Below, in pieces: positions 1 through 10,161 of a stretch of DNA of 64,000 bases (position 1 is the first letter of the stretch; the number at the start of each line of letters is the position of its first letter). The stretch spans positions 50,811 through 114,810 of the forward strand of contig NW_004440199.1 in assembly GCF_000330505.1 (NCBI RefSeq), given 5' to 3'. A model generated the notes under the pieces. It was not told the DNA's origin and searched no databases. It saw only the letters and a list, made by a program, of their open reading frames with translations. Source of the stretch: Entamoeba invadens IP1. Taxonomy: Eukaryota; Evosea; Mastigamoebida; Endamoebidae. A program made the position numbers and the translations under genes.

Positions 1-137
1 ACAGCTTTTTCGCATGACTGTAGTAATATTATTATTTATTATATATATGTAAATCATTGTAATATTAAAATATGTTAAATTAAAACAGTATATTTCTATC
101 GCAAACATTTTTTATCGAATTAAAAAACATAAACCTT

Positions 138-1799
138 ATGCAAGAAGACGAGATTGTTGGCACATTTAAATGGAAGAAAGAAAAAGAAGCACCAAAAAGC
201 TCACGACACGTTAAACCTTCGCCTGCTCCAACTTACTCGTTTGATCCCAAAGGAAGTAATTTAACTGAAGTTGAGTGTTTTAGGTTGTTTTTTGTGAAGA
301 GATAACAAATAACCTTTTGTTGTTTTCAAATATAAAAATAGCCAAAGAACATAAGACTGATGATAACAAACTTTCTAAAACGAGCATCCTGAGGTACCTA
401 GGAATTCTTCTCTACATGGGAGCTCACCATGATGTCATTAATCCCGTGGAAGAGCTTTGGTCAATCGACCAAGGAAAATCTATTTATAGAAATAGCATGC
501 CACGTGACATGTTTAAATTCATTTCTTCACACATCAAAACTTACGATGTGGGCCAGCCAGATGATGTTTGTGATGATGCATCAGACACTTCAGATGATGG
601 GGATGTCGAAGAGAAAGAGGAAGCTGACAACGGACCAGAAGGAGAGTATTTCAACTGCGCGGAATATTCAGATCGAGATTTCAGAGATCTCTCTGAAGAG
701 CAACTCAGGAAAGATGTCAGAATCAAAAGGGGCATCGTTGGTAGTGGAGTTGTTAAAGTCGTCCCTGCAATAACTCCAAATGCACACGACAGCTTTTCTA
801 AAATTAGAGTGATTTTAGATAAGTTTATTTCTAATCTTGTCAACCAAACCTATTACAAACCTAGTAATAGTATTTCGGTTGACGAACATTTGTGTTCTTA
901 TAAAGGGCATATGTGGGCTAAGGTGTTTATTAAGTCTAAGCCTGGACGTTATGGTATAAAGTTTTGGGTTTGTTCTATTTTTACCAAATGAGTTTTATTT
1001 ATGAAGTCAAAAATGACGAATAGTTATTATTGGTTTGACATGTATGATCAAATTTAATAATTTAATTATTTGTTTATTTGAGTTATTTATAGTTTTCTAA
1101 CTCGTAGATGTGTGCTGACTGTGAGACAGGAATGACTCTAAACCTCCAAATGTACTGTGGTAAGTGTGGTGGTAAGGAGGACAATCAGGGCTTTAGAGTG
1201 GTCAGGGACATGGTGCTACCCATGTTATGCCGCGGTAACAAGTTTACCGTTGTGTGTGACAACTTCTTCTGTACGTTAAGGTTGTCACACTACCTTGCTT
1301 CATGTGGGTGCCAACTTTTGGGAACCATGAGGATTAATAGGAAAGAACTTCCTGACGAAGAAAAGACCATCAAAGGGAGAACTCCCGATACCACCATCTT
1401 TTTCTCGAAAGGAAAGTGTAAGCTCATCTCTTACTTCAATGAGAAAAAGAAGCTGGTATTGGTCTTGTCAACCTGCCACGAAAAGAATGAAATTGAAGTC
1501 GTCAAGCAGGATGTGTTCATTGGCAAAGAAAAAATGATAATACACAAACCCCAGCCCATCCTTGATTACAACCAAAAAATGGGTGGGGTTGACACTGTGG
1601 ATCAGATGACCAGGTATTATACGTGTAGACGTCGAACAAACAGGTGGAACATCAGGGCTTTATATGATATGATATGATATGATATGATATGATTGATATA
1701 GCTGCCTTAAACGCGTATAAAACGTACTCAAATTACCACCCTTGCAAACGAGTGGATTTTTTGAACAATCTTTCTAATGTTTTAATGAAAATGAAATGA
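138..1799 (+). pseudogene. piggyBac transposase, two exons, damaged
   Basis: This is a piggyBac-family (DDE_Tnp_1_7) transposase. Family landmarks are visible: ILRYLGILLYMG, the first Asp in SVDEHLCSYKG, the second in VVCDNFFCT and the third in GGVDTVDQM, followed by an RRRTNRW motif. The apparent break at 991 is an intron at 968-1107 (gtttgttc...ctcgtag, phase 0) that joins ...GIKFW to MCADCETG. Two real lesions remain. One T appears to be missing from the T run at 288-293, so the frame that opens at ATG 138 stops at 303 while homology continues in the next frame. A TATGA repeat at 1663-1692 shifts the frame before the C-terminus (DIAALNAY..., ending at 1799). The C-terminal cysteine-rich domain of canonical piggyBac is not seen. 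The element is probably inactive as assembled, unless the T-run error is a sequencing artefact. Confidence 0.8.
1663..1692 (+). repeat. (TATGA)6 pentanucleotide microsatellite
   Basis: There are six uninterrupted copies of TATGA inside the transposase coding sequence. With two copies the frame would read Tyr-Asp-Met-Ile and continue into a plausible C-terminus. The four extra copies add 20 bases and bring TGA into frame at 1675-1677. Confidence 0.9.
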
Positions 1800-3206
1800 T
1801 TTTTCTATTTTGTTTGGTTTTTTATAAAGTAGGAACTGTTTATTTCATTCAATACGTGCTTTTTTATTGAACCTCGAAAAAAATTATCGTGAAATAAAAT
1901 AAAAATAGGGGTCATTATACCTTTTTTTTCTTTTTTACTTATGGATAAGTTTTTAAAAACTTGTGTTATAACAACATCGTGATGTCGTTATTCAACACCA
2001 TAAACAACCGTCGGTGAAGTATATGCATGAGTGTTATGGTGATAATGGTGTTATAATGATGTTTGTTGATAATTCTATCAAATTGTAAATTTATTATGAC
2101 AAAACTATAATTTATTAAATTTCCATTTTAATAAATAATATTTTTTTATTATATAATATAGTTCAAAATATTTTTTTTATTATTTGTTAAGTTTTTTGCT
2201 ATTTGTTTTTTGTTTATAATTTCTATTATCCCTTTATTTTTAATTTAAATTATGTGTTTGTTGCCCAAAAATGCATAATTTAAAAATGCATAAACAGTGA
2301 ATGCAAAATAAGCATTTGATTACCATATACAATAACATTTATATGATAATGATAATATCAAATCAATTTTGCCCTTTGTTTTTGTTTGAAAATGATAAAA
2401 AAAATAAAATAACAAATAATGAATTCATATCTTGCTTCTTTGACAGTGGCACGACTTGAAACTCAACGGGTGACCATAAAACCTCATGGTGATCAAAGTT
2501 TATACAAACGCGACTATATTGACTGTTTAAGTCATTTTCGAGAATTTTTCTCGATTTTGCGATTTTTGATACTTTTGAAAATGTATTTTAGATATTTTTT
2601 GTTTATTTTATACTTATGTTCTCTAAGATTGTTTTTTCAAAGTCGGAACAAACAAAAATGTCTTTAAGTCTTATCTTTTTGTATCATAAAAAAATAGTAA
2701 AACCCAATTTTTTAAATTATTGTATTTTCAAAGTTTACAAAAAAAATCTATTTAATTTCCCTTTTTATTGTTTTTGAGATCAATTGCATATTGAAATATT
2801 AAGACACCTCAAAGTCTGTTATTTATTTTCTTTTTTTGTTATTTTATGATGTAATTGATTTTGAATATTCCGGACCAGTATGTTTTATGATACAATTTGG
2901 TCTTTGTTATATTTTATAATTAATTTATTATTGTAATAGGTTGTGGACATCTCAATAAATTTTTGATCTGACTTTTCCATTGAACTGTGACTTGTTTCTG
3001 AAATGATCAAGCAAAAAAGTGAACCTTTGTTCATCCCAACTTCAACAAAAAATTCACTTTTTTACTATAATTTATAACACTTTACTATAAAAATTTACTA
3101 GAGCCGTCGTTCCAGGGTGTCTAGCTTTTTTTGAAAAAATTAAAGAAAAAAGTCACATTTACATTACAATTGACTAAGATTTTTATTTTTTTACAAATTT
3201 TGATTT
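1800..3206. other. AT-rich, no supported gene (inside piggyBac element)
   Basis: The region is low in complexity with T and A runs. An 82-codon frame at 2419-2667 has no recognisable family and an AT-driven second half, so it was not called. Imperfect inverted segments near 1965-2065 (gttataacaacatc / gatgtttgttg) could be subterminal repeats. Confidence 0.5.
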
Positions 3207-3227
3207 TTCCCGTCCTCGAAGGGTTAA

Positions 3228-4136
3228 TTAAATTAAACAAAATTTGATTATCGGAAAGTTTTTGAAGTATTATCATTAATATTAATTTTATTTTGTTTAG
3301 TGTTTACATTGAATGATTATTAAATATCCATTCAATGACATAATAATATTATTGTAATAATAAATATTATTAAATATTTATTGTTATAATAAACATAATT
3401 TAAAATTTCAATAATAAATAGCCAATGAAAAAGTATAATATTTTAACATAATCTAACTACTATTATTTTAAAGGTATTCAAATATGAAAACAAGCCTTAA
3501 CATTCATTCAAAGGGATTGTATATCATTTTTACAGTTTTGTATTAATATACAAATATATCGAAAACAACTACATGTTCTGTATATAATAATAAAAATAAA
3601 CATTTACAATATATTTTTTATATTATTCACATGTTTTAATATGAAAAACATTAAATTAAAATATATAAGTTAATTATTAAATCAATAAAAAAATGGATTA
3701 AATAATAAAATTTTATAATAAAAAATTGAAAATTAACAATATATTATAAGTTAAAAATTTTGAATTATTTTGTATATAATTGTGTAATTTGTTGATAAAT
3801 TTATAATTTAGTCATCTTCTAAAATGAAAAAATAAAAAATCTTTTTTATGTGTTTTTTTGTTATATCATATTTAATTTTTATTTGTGATAACATATCAAT
3901 AGTAAATTATATAATATTACAATTATAAAACAATTAAAAATAATATTGAATTTGAAATAATAAAAAATCACATATTTATTTTTTTTCGAAATGATTTGTT
4001 ATTTAGTGTTACATGTTAAGAATCTTTATATTAAAAATATACATAATATAATTATTTTGTTTATTGTTTATCACAATAAATAACAAATCATTAATAACAC
4101 TTTTTATTAATTTTAATTTTGTCATTTTTATATGTA
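3228..4136. other. AT-rich intergenic DNA
   Basis: The segment is over 80% A+T by eye, with no open frame of convincing codon use on either strand and no structure beyond homopolymers. Confidence 0.6.
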
Positions 4137-5017
4137 AACTGTTTTCCAAAACTCTGTACCGTTTCCAAAATTTATATAAACCCTTTGTCCTAATTTCCCA
4201 TTATTTACTATTTTTTATTTGTTTTATTTTTTATTTTCCTTTTTGTTGAACCAACAACAGTACACAGTTTAAAACCCTTAAAAATCAATACAGTTTCAAT
4301 TATCGAACAAAAAATCGGGAATTCACCCAAATATTGGGGAAATCTTTCCCAATTTTCCAGGTTCGTTATTTGGTTTGTGTTTCATTTTGTGACTAAACTT
4401 CAGTAAAATTCTATCTTTCAAATAAACATAAGATAAACGTAATATAACGATAAACTAATGATGTGATGAAGGACATTATTGCATCAAATGATACAACACT
4501 TTAATTAACAATAAGTTTCTATTTATTTCAACAATTAAAAAAGTAATCGATAACATAAAACAAACATTTAAACAATCAAGGTTATTAATAAAAAGAGTCT
4601 AAAATGAAATAAACAGTTCAAAAATTAAAAAAACTTTTCAATTGTATAGCCTTAACCAATTTATCTTCTCTCAATGCTTGTTTTACTCGTTTATACTTTT
4701 TATTTTTATCCAGAACACGACTTGGTGATTCTGTAAACATAGACATTTAATTATAAAGTTGTGTTTTATGTTTTTGGCAAAATTTGGGTTATGGTAATCA
4801 AAATTTTGATCCCAAGTTTGTTTTTTATATTTTTCAAGTAAATTTTTGGTGCAAGATTTATTTGTCAAGTAAAATTTAAAAAAGTCATGTTCGTTATTTT
4901 GTTTTTTTCGAGTAAATATTTATAACAAAAAATGAGGGTTAAGCAAAGGAAAAATTATTTGGAAATTATTTGTCTAAAAAATCGGGGCATCCCAGTACAG
5001 AGTTTTGAAAAACAGTT
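4137..5017. mobile_element. 881-bp MITE with TA target duplication
   Basis: The left end (from 4137) reads aactgttttccaaaactctg. The complement of the right end (to 5017) reads aactgtttttcaaaactctg, and the match continues for about 23 bases with one mismatch. TA flanks both sides (4135-4136 and 5018-5019). This arrangement is typical of non-autonomous Tc1/mariner-like elements. The 61-codon frame inside shows no family signal. A related terminus lies at 10781-10817. Confidence 0.7.
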
Positions 5018-6869
5018 TATGATAATCAAATTAACTTAATATACACAATAAATTCTCAAACTTTAAATCAAGATAAATTAATATTTTTTAATAAAAACCA
5101 AAAAATAACAAATTTATAAAACAATAAAATGTCTTAATATTGTTAATTTGATCGAAATAACATATAAATCATATCATTTTCAGTTAAAATAATATAAAAA
5201 ATTATATCAAATTTGAGATTATAATTGTGTTTAATATTTTAATCTTGATAAAGATACCAAATTGATTTTAATAAACATATAATCAAAGTAATTAATAATT
5301 AACATTATATAATTTAATTCACAAATAACATTTTACAATTTCAAAATGAAATTTTTAAAGGGTTTTACCATTGTAAATATTTTTTTATCTTTCTTTATTT
5401 GAATATACATTAACTTTTATATTATTATACAGTTTTTTATTTTTTATAATACTCATCTATTGTTTAACGAAAACGTCTTGTATTTATTTTATTCATTTTG
5501 TTTAATAGTAAATATTTAACCACTTATTATTTATACAAATCAATAATTAAATGTTAAATTTAACTCATAATTTGAAACAATTTATATTATTTATAAACAA
5601 GATTTGTGTTTTACACACATAATTTATTTTTTAAAAAAATGTGTTTTTTCTTTTAATAATTTTATTATCAAGTAAATTTTTTATTTTAAATAGCAATAAC
5701 CTTTTAAATCAATAAAATGGTGATTATTACAATAATAATATAAAAACATTAAACACAATATAACATAACATTGGGTAAACGATTAGATAGGCTTTTATAA
5801 TTAATTATTTTTAATAAATTAAATTTTTGTATAAAAGCATTTATAATATCAAGCCATTTGAATTGTTTTTGAAATTTAATCATAACATTAAATAATTGTT
5901 TTCATAAGAAATTTCTCATAATATTATTATTTTATATTAAAATATCTAATATATTGACTATATATCATTAATAATTTAAATTATTTAAATTATTAATGAT
6001 ATAATTATTAAAAAATATATTAAAATATTTAAAGTTTAATATAAATATTTATTTCGTAGTGATTCAATTAGTTGATTATGTTGTATTTTGAAACTTAAAT
6101 TGATTTTATAGAACAGTATAATTTAAAATAAATAAATTAAAACTGTTTTAATATTTAACACGATTGAATTAATAATTTAAATTATAGCATAACAATTCAA
6201 ATTTTTATTTTTTATTATATGTTTTGACAATTTTACCATTGAAAACATTTAAAAATTAAATGGTTCTATTCCACAAGCAGAATTTTTAGCTGACAATGTA
6301 TTCGGCCTTTCATTAAATTAAAATTGACTTGAAAACCACAGTTTAGCCATCAGTATTTTTTGAATATAAATTAATAATTTATATGAAATGAAAATATATC
6401 CATCATTAAATAATACAATGAAAAACAAACCAAAAATAATTTAATTAAAATTTATTATACTCATCATCCATTAAAACAAATTAATTGTTAATAAATTTGT
6501 GATAAATTAAAACTAATAATGACCTGATTTTAAGCACCGAATTTTTATTAAATTTGTTGTTTTTTTCTAATGATTTTATATTTAATAATTAAATGACCCG
6601 TCTATATATCAAAACGATAATTTGTTTATTTTATATAATCCATTTACTCTAATAATAAACAAAGAAAGTTTATTTCATTGTTTTTAATTCCATCACATCG
6701 ATGTCAATTTATTTGGCACAATTCAATCAATTTATATTAATACTATTTTATTGCTTCTATCCAATTTGATATGTTCGATTGCTTTTCGTATATGATTGGG
6801 TGACAGAATAATTTGGATCAAATATTTCAGAGTGAATATTCTATTTTAATAATATGTAAAAATCCTTTA
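5018..6869. other. AT-rich desert with a 41-bp palindrome
   Basis: No gene is visible on either strand. A perfect palindrome occupies 5962-6002: the 20-base arm atatcattaataatttaaat, one central T, then its exact complement. The rest is homopolymer-rich DNA. Confidence 0.6.
5962..6002. repeat. perfect 20+1+20 palindrome
   Basis: The left arm 5962-5981 and right arm 5983-6002 are exact reverse complements around a single T. The arms are pure AT apart from one C and one G, so chance is less unlikely than in mixed DNA, but 20 perfect pairs is still notable. It may be the core of a tiny hairpin MITE. Confidence 0.85.
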
Positions 6870-7655
6870 GAGTACTTGCTACAACGGTGTACACTACTCA
6901 AACGTTGTACACCTTAGAATATTCCAATTAAATTGAAACTATATATGGAACAATCTATTATGAAATAAAAATTATTGAAAATTTAACAATAACATTTACT
7001 TTCAATAATATGTTTTTCTTTTTATAAAAAACAAATTTCAATTTTTTTAAATCTAAATAAACATAAAAATAATGAAATCGATCAATTTCGAGATCTTTTA
7101 CAATTTCAATTGTAATTAATAAACAAGCTGCAAACCACACCAAAATGACGCTCTCGGGAATGCAACCTTCAATATACGAAGGCTGAGTGATTTTGATTTG
7201 ATGTATTTTTAGCGGGTGTGTTCATAAAGTTTTCGTAATTCGTGTTATTGTATAAAGTGTTCCGCCGTGTCGTTGTAAAATATAGCGACCACTCTTTCTT
7301 TTAATTCTTTTCTGTCAAGATAAACAACAAACCTTTTAATGTTTCACAGTTCAAGGATAGGGTTTAAATTTTATAATGTCAGAAATAGTAGATAAACTCC
7401 ATTATTTTGGCCTTGTTATTCACTCAGTTTTCCTAATTCCAAATTATTATTGTTTTTAATTTTAATAGTTCTTTTTAGATTATATTATAGTTTTTTAGAT
7501 AATGTTTTTTTATCAATTAAGTGTCTAATTTTTATCGGTAAAAAAACTCTTATTGATTTTACTTTAAGTTTTTCGTCTTTTTAAATTTTTAGTTTCCGTT
7601 ATATTTTTTGAATGTATTTAAAGAGTTAATATTTATCAAAATAATGAATCAACTT

Positions 7656-9845
7656 TCATTCATTATAATTGGTAAGTTTCACTCTCTTGGCTTTGAAAAG
7701 AATCAGTCCAAACTTGGTTTCGAGAACTGAGTATTGAACTCCACGATATTTTAGACGAAGTTCTTTAAGTGCCTTTTTAGTGACAAGCTCCATATTGGAA
7801 ATTGTAAAAGCCAGCTGCTCTTTGAGGGAGGTTAGTTCTTCTGTATTTAGATAAAAGTCTATCTTGCTGCAACTCTGTCTCACCACCTCACAAACTGTCT
7901 TCAAGTTGTTCAAAAGGCGAGGCATCAACCCACAAGCTATAAAAGATGAAATAACATTTTTAGTGGTTGTTACCTTTTGCCAAGAGTTAACAATTGATAT
8001 TATTTGGACTGAGTTGTACGACATGTTATTGTACTCAGTCTTCATGAAAACTTTTTCGGTATTAATAACCCTCTTTTGATTTCCATACACCCCAACATCA
8101 AGCATTTGTAAAAGGTGACTCGAGTGGGATGGCAGAAGAAATATCTTCACATTATGACTTGTGAGTAATGAAACCGCTTCGGTGTCAATATGAGAACCGA
8201 ACCCGTCTATAATAAGACCAACAGGTCCTGTGTATTTTTGCATTTTTCTTTTTGTCGATATAGTTGGGAGAAAAATGCATTTAAACCATTCTTTGAACAA
8301 CATGTTGTTCATAAAAGCTTTCTTGGAATATTTAATACAAGCTGTACTCTTGGTGATTCCCATCTCTATCAACTCTTTTTTAATTGATACATTGGGTACG
8401 ATGAAAAAAGGAACAGTGGTAGTTCCATCCATACAAACACATCTTATCATTGTGGTTCTTTCTCCGTTTCCATTGAGTGGGAAGTGCATGTTTTCCCCAC
8501 TTGAAGTTGAAGAAACAATGACTGTCTTTGATGTTTTGTCGACCCATTGTTGGTAACCAGATTCGTCACAATTGAATATAAATCCAGTGGGTAGACCAGT
8601 TATATTTGATTCCAAGTAATCAAAATAAATGTCGATGGATTCTCTGCTCACTTCGATGCGTTCTTCTTCCATTGGCTTTGCTTCGGTGGTCATGATTCTC
8701 CTTTCCTTGTTGACAAAGTTATAAAGTGCTTTCACAATCACATCATCACGTCCAAGCGTATTACTAACGAACCACAACAAATCAAAATAACCCGCAGGAT
8801 CCTGGTCTCCTTCTCGTTTCTTCACGAAAGTTACAAGAGATTCGATTTCTTCGGTGTTGAAAATTGCACGTCTTCCAGATGTCCCTCGAGGTTGTCTAGC
8901 AAGAGAAAGTTGTCGTCGCCACACTTTGTCAGTTATATCCGGTGTTATACTTGCCAATAGTTTTGAGTTGATATGTTCAGCTTTGTTGTTGAGATATTCA
9001 GCAAGTCTGAACATCTGAACTCTTCTATTAGGAGCAGAGATATTCCTCTGTAGCCTGAAAAACCGAGAAATACTCTCTGAAATATCATCGTATTCAATGT
9101 CTCGATTGTAAGTGATAAGGTAATCATAAAGACTAACAAAGTCGATATCATCTTCGTCAATAACCTTTTCGATTTGCGAGTCTTTGTTACTACCAATTTG
9201 AAGTTCTTCCATTTCAACACTTGACTCCGTGAGAGAATCTTCGTAGTTATTATGAGCTTCGGAGTGACTTTCATTGTTATTTTGTGCTTCTCTTAAAATA
9301 GCAGCAACGTCGTCGTTATCAATTGCCATTATTGGGATACTTGATTCGGTTTGTTCATTAGATAATTCTACTGGAATAACTCTTAAATTGATATCTCTCG
9401 AAGATGGTAGTGGAATTCCATCTGTTCTCAGACACTGTTTCAGTTGCTCAAATCCATTCCTCGGGGTTTCAAATTGTTTTAGATAATTTAAACAAACAAT
9501 AATGTGCCTGTTAATGGACTTCATTTTATAAAGGGAGTCTGCAATTTCAAGAATCTTACCGTTTATTAAATGAATCCATTCGAGATTTTGTTGGAATTCA
9601 AACATCGCAGAGTCTATTTTTGTTGAAGCGTAGTTAAAGATGTTTGTGTAATCAAATATAATCTTATTGGTGTTTGAATTCAATGCGTTACTAAAATAGT
9701 CAATGCGATTAAACATGACGTCGAGTTTCAAAAAGTTGGGATTTGCATTAGAAATTGGTTTGAGAAGCTCGGAAAAGTCTTCGGAATTAAAATTAAGCTC
9801 CACTCGAGTCGAAAAGGGATGAATTCGGTAATTCGTTTCACTCAT
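7656..9845 (-). CDS. pogo-like DDE transposase, 729 aa, intact
   Basis: The protein is a DDE_1-type (pogo/Tigger branch of Tc1/mariner) transposase that cuts and pastes its own element. The catalytic Asp residues are clear: NCDESG (D427), IIDGFGSH (D547) and LLQMLDVGVYGNQK (D583), giving a DD35D spacing. A region around residues 300-370 (RQPRGTSGRRAIF, then an acidic helical stretch) sits where CENP-B/HTH DNA-binding domains occur, but I cannot assign it firmly. I start at the Met of MSETNYR because the related element at 27229 starts MSNSTST at the equivalent place; an upstream in-frame Met would add 12 residues. No stop or frameshift is present, so this copy could encode active enzyme. Confidence 0.85.
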   Translation of the reverse strand: MSETNYRIHPFSTRVELNFNSEDFSELLKPISNANPNFLKLDVMFNRIDYFSNALNSNTNKIIFDYTNIFNYASTKIDSAMFEFQQNLEWIHLINGKILEIADSLYKMKSINRHIIVCLNYLKQFETPRNGFEQLKQCLRTDGIPLPSSRDINLRVIPVELSNEQTESSIPIMAIDNDDVAAILREAQNNNESHSEAHNNYEDSLTESSVEMEELQIGSNKDSQIEKVIDEDDIDFVSLYDYLITYNRDIEYDDISESISRFFRLQRNISAPNRRVQMFRLAEYLNNKAEHINSKLLASITPDITDKVWRRQLSLARQPRGTSGRRAIFNTEEIESLVTFVKKREGDQDPAGYFDLLWFVSNTLGRDDVIVKALYNFVNKERRIMTTEAKPMEEERIEVSRESIDIYFDYLESNITGLPTGFIFNCDESGYQQWVDKTSKTVIVSSTSSGENMHFPLNGNGERTTMIRCVCMDGTTTVPFFIVPNVSIKKELIEMGITKSTACIKYSKKAFMNNMLFKEWFKCIFLPTISTKRKMQKYTGPVGLIIDGFGSHIDTEAVSLLTSHNVKIFLLPSHSSHLLQMLDVGVYGNQKRVINTEKVFMKTEYNNMSYNSVQIISIVNSWQKVTTTKNVISSFIACGLMPRLLNNLKTVCEVVRQSCSKIDFYLNTEELTSLKEQLAFTISNMELVTKKALKELRLKYRGVQYSVLETKFGLILFKAKRVKLTNYNE

Positions 9846-10061
9846 TGTTAATTGTTTTGTTAGATTATATAATAAAAGCATGTTTGGTTAAAATTGGAAA
9901 TTTACAAAAAAGGAGTCCAAAAAATTATCAAAATGTGGGATTTTTGTGTCAACCATTCTTTATCTCTAAGTAAACCCTTTCCAACTTTATCGTTTATTTA
10001 TCAATTGTTTAAAGGTTGAAAAATAATAATTATTAAACATAAAGTTTTGATGGTTAACATA

Positions 10062-10161
10062 NNNNNNNNNNNNNNNNNNNNNNNNNNNNNNNNNNNNNNN
10101 NNNNNNNNNNNNNNNNNNNNNNNNNNNNNNNNNNNNNNNNNNNNNNNNNNNNNNNNNNNNN
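10062..10161. other. assembly gap (100 N)
   Basis: This is exactly 100 N, a placeholder of unknown true length. It sits where the right inverted repeat of transposon 1 is expected. Confidence 0.98.

Larger units (their letters stand above)
1..3223 (+). mobile_element. piggyBac-type transposon, left end outside window
   Basis: The element is defined by the transposase gene at 138-1799 and by a candidate right terminus at 3207-3223, which reads ttcccgtcctcgaaggg and is followed directly by TTAA (3224-3227). piggyBac elements insert at TTAA and usually have termini beginning CCC, so the complement of this end (CCCTTCGAGGACGGGAA) fits the family. The matching left end is not in the window, so the boundary is inferred from one side only. 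Between the gene and the right end lie about 1.4 kb of AT-rich DNA without a supported gene. Confidence 0.6.
6870..10161 (-). mobile_element. pogo/mariner-like transposon 1 (right end in gap)
   Basis: The left terminus at 6870 follows TA and reads gagtacttgctacaacggtg..., running on to ttagaatattc. It aligns base by base with the proven terminus of the related element at 27229, including two internal direct repeats and the shared ttagaatattc. The distance from terminus to transposase stop is 786 bp here and 796 bp in the relative, which supports the boundary. The right terminus should lie about 300 bp beyond the start codon, which places it in the N gap at 10062-10161, so the end coordinate is a placeholder. 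Confidence 0.75.

Noticed and set aside
2419..2667. 82-codon open frame inside the piggyBac element
   Set aside because: No family signal, second half purely AT-driven; likely chance in non-coding element DNA.
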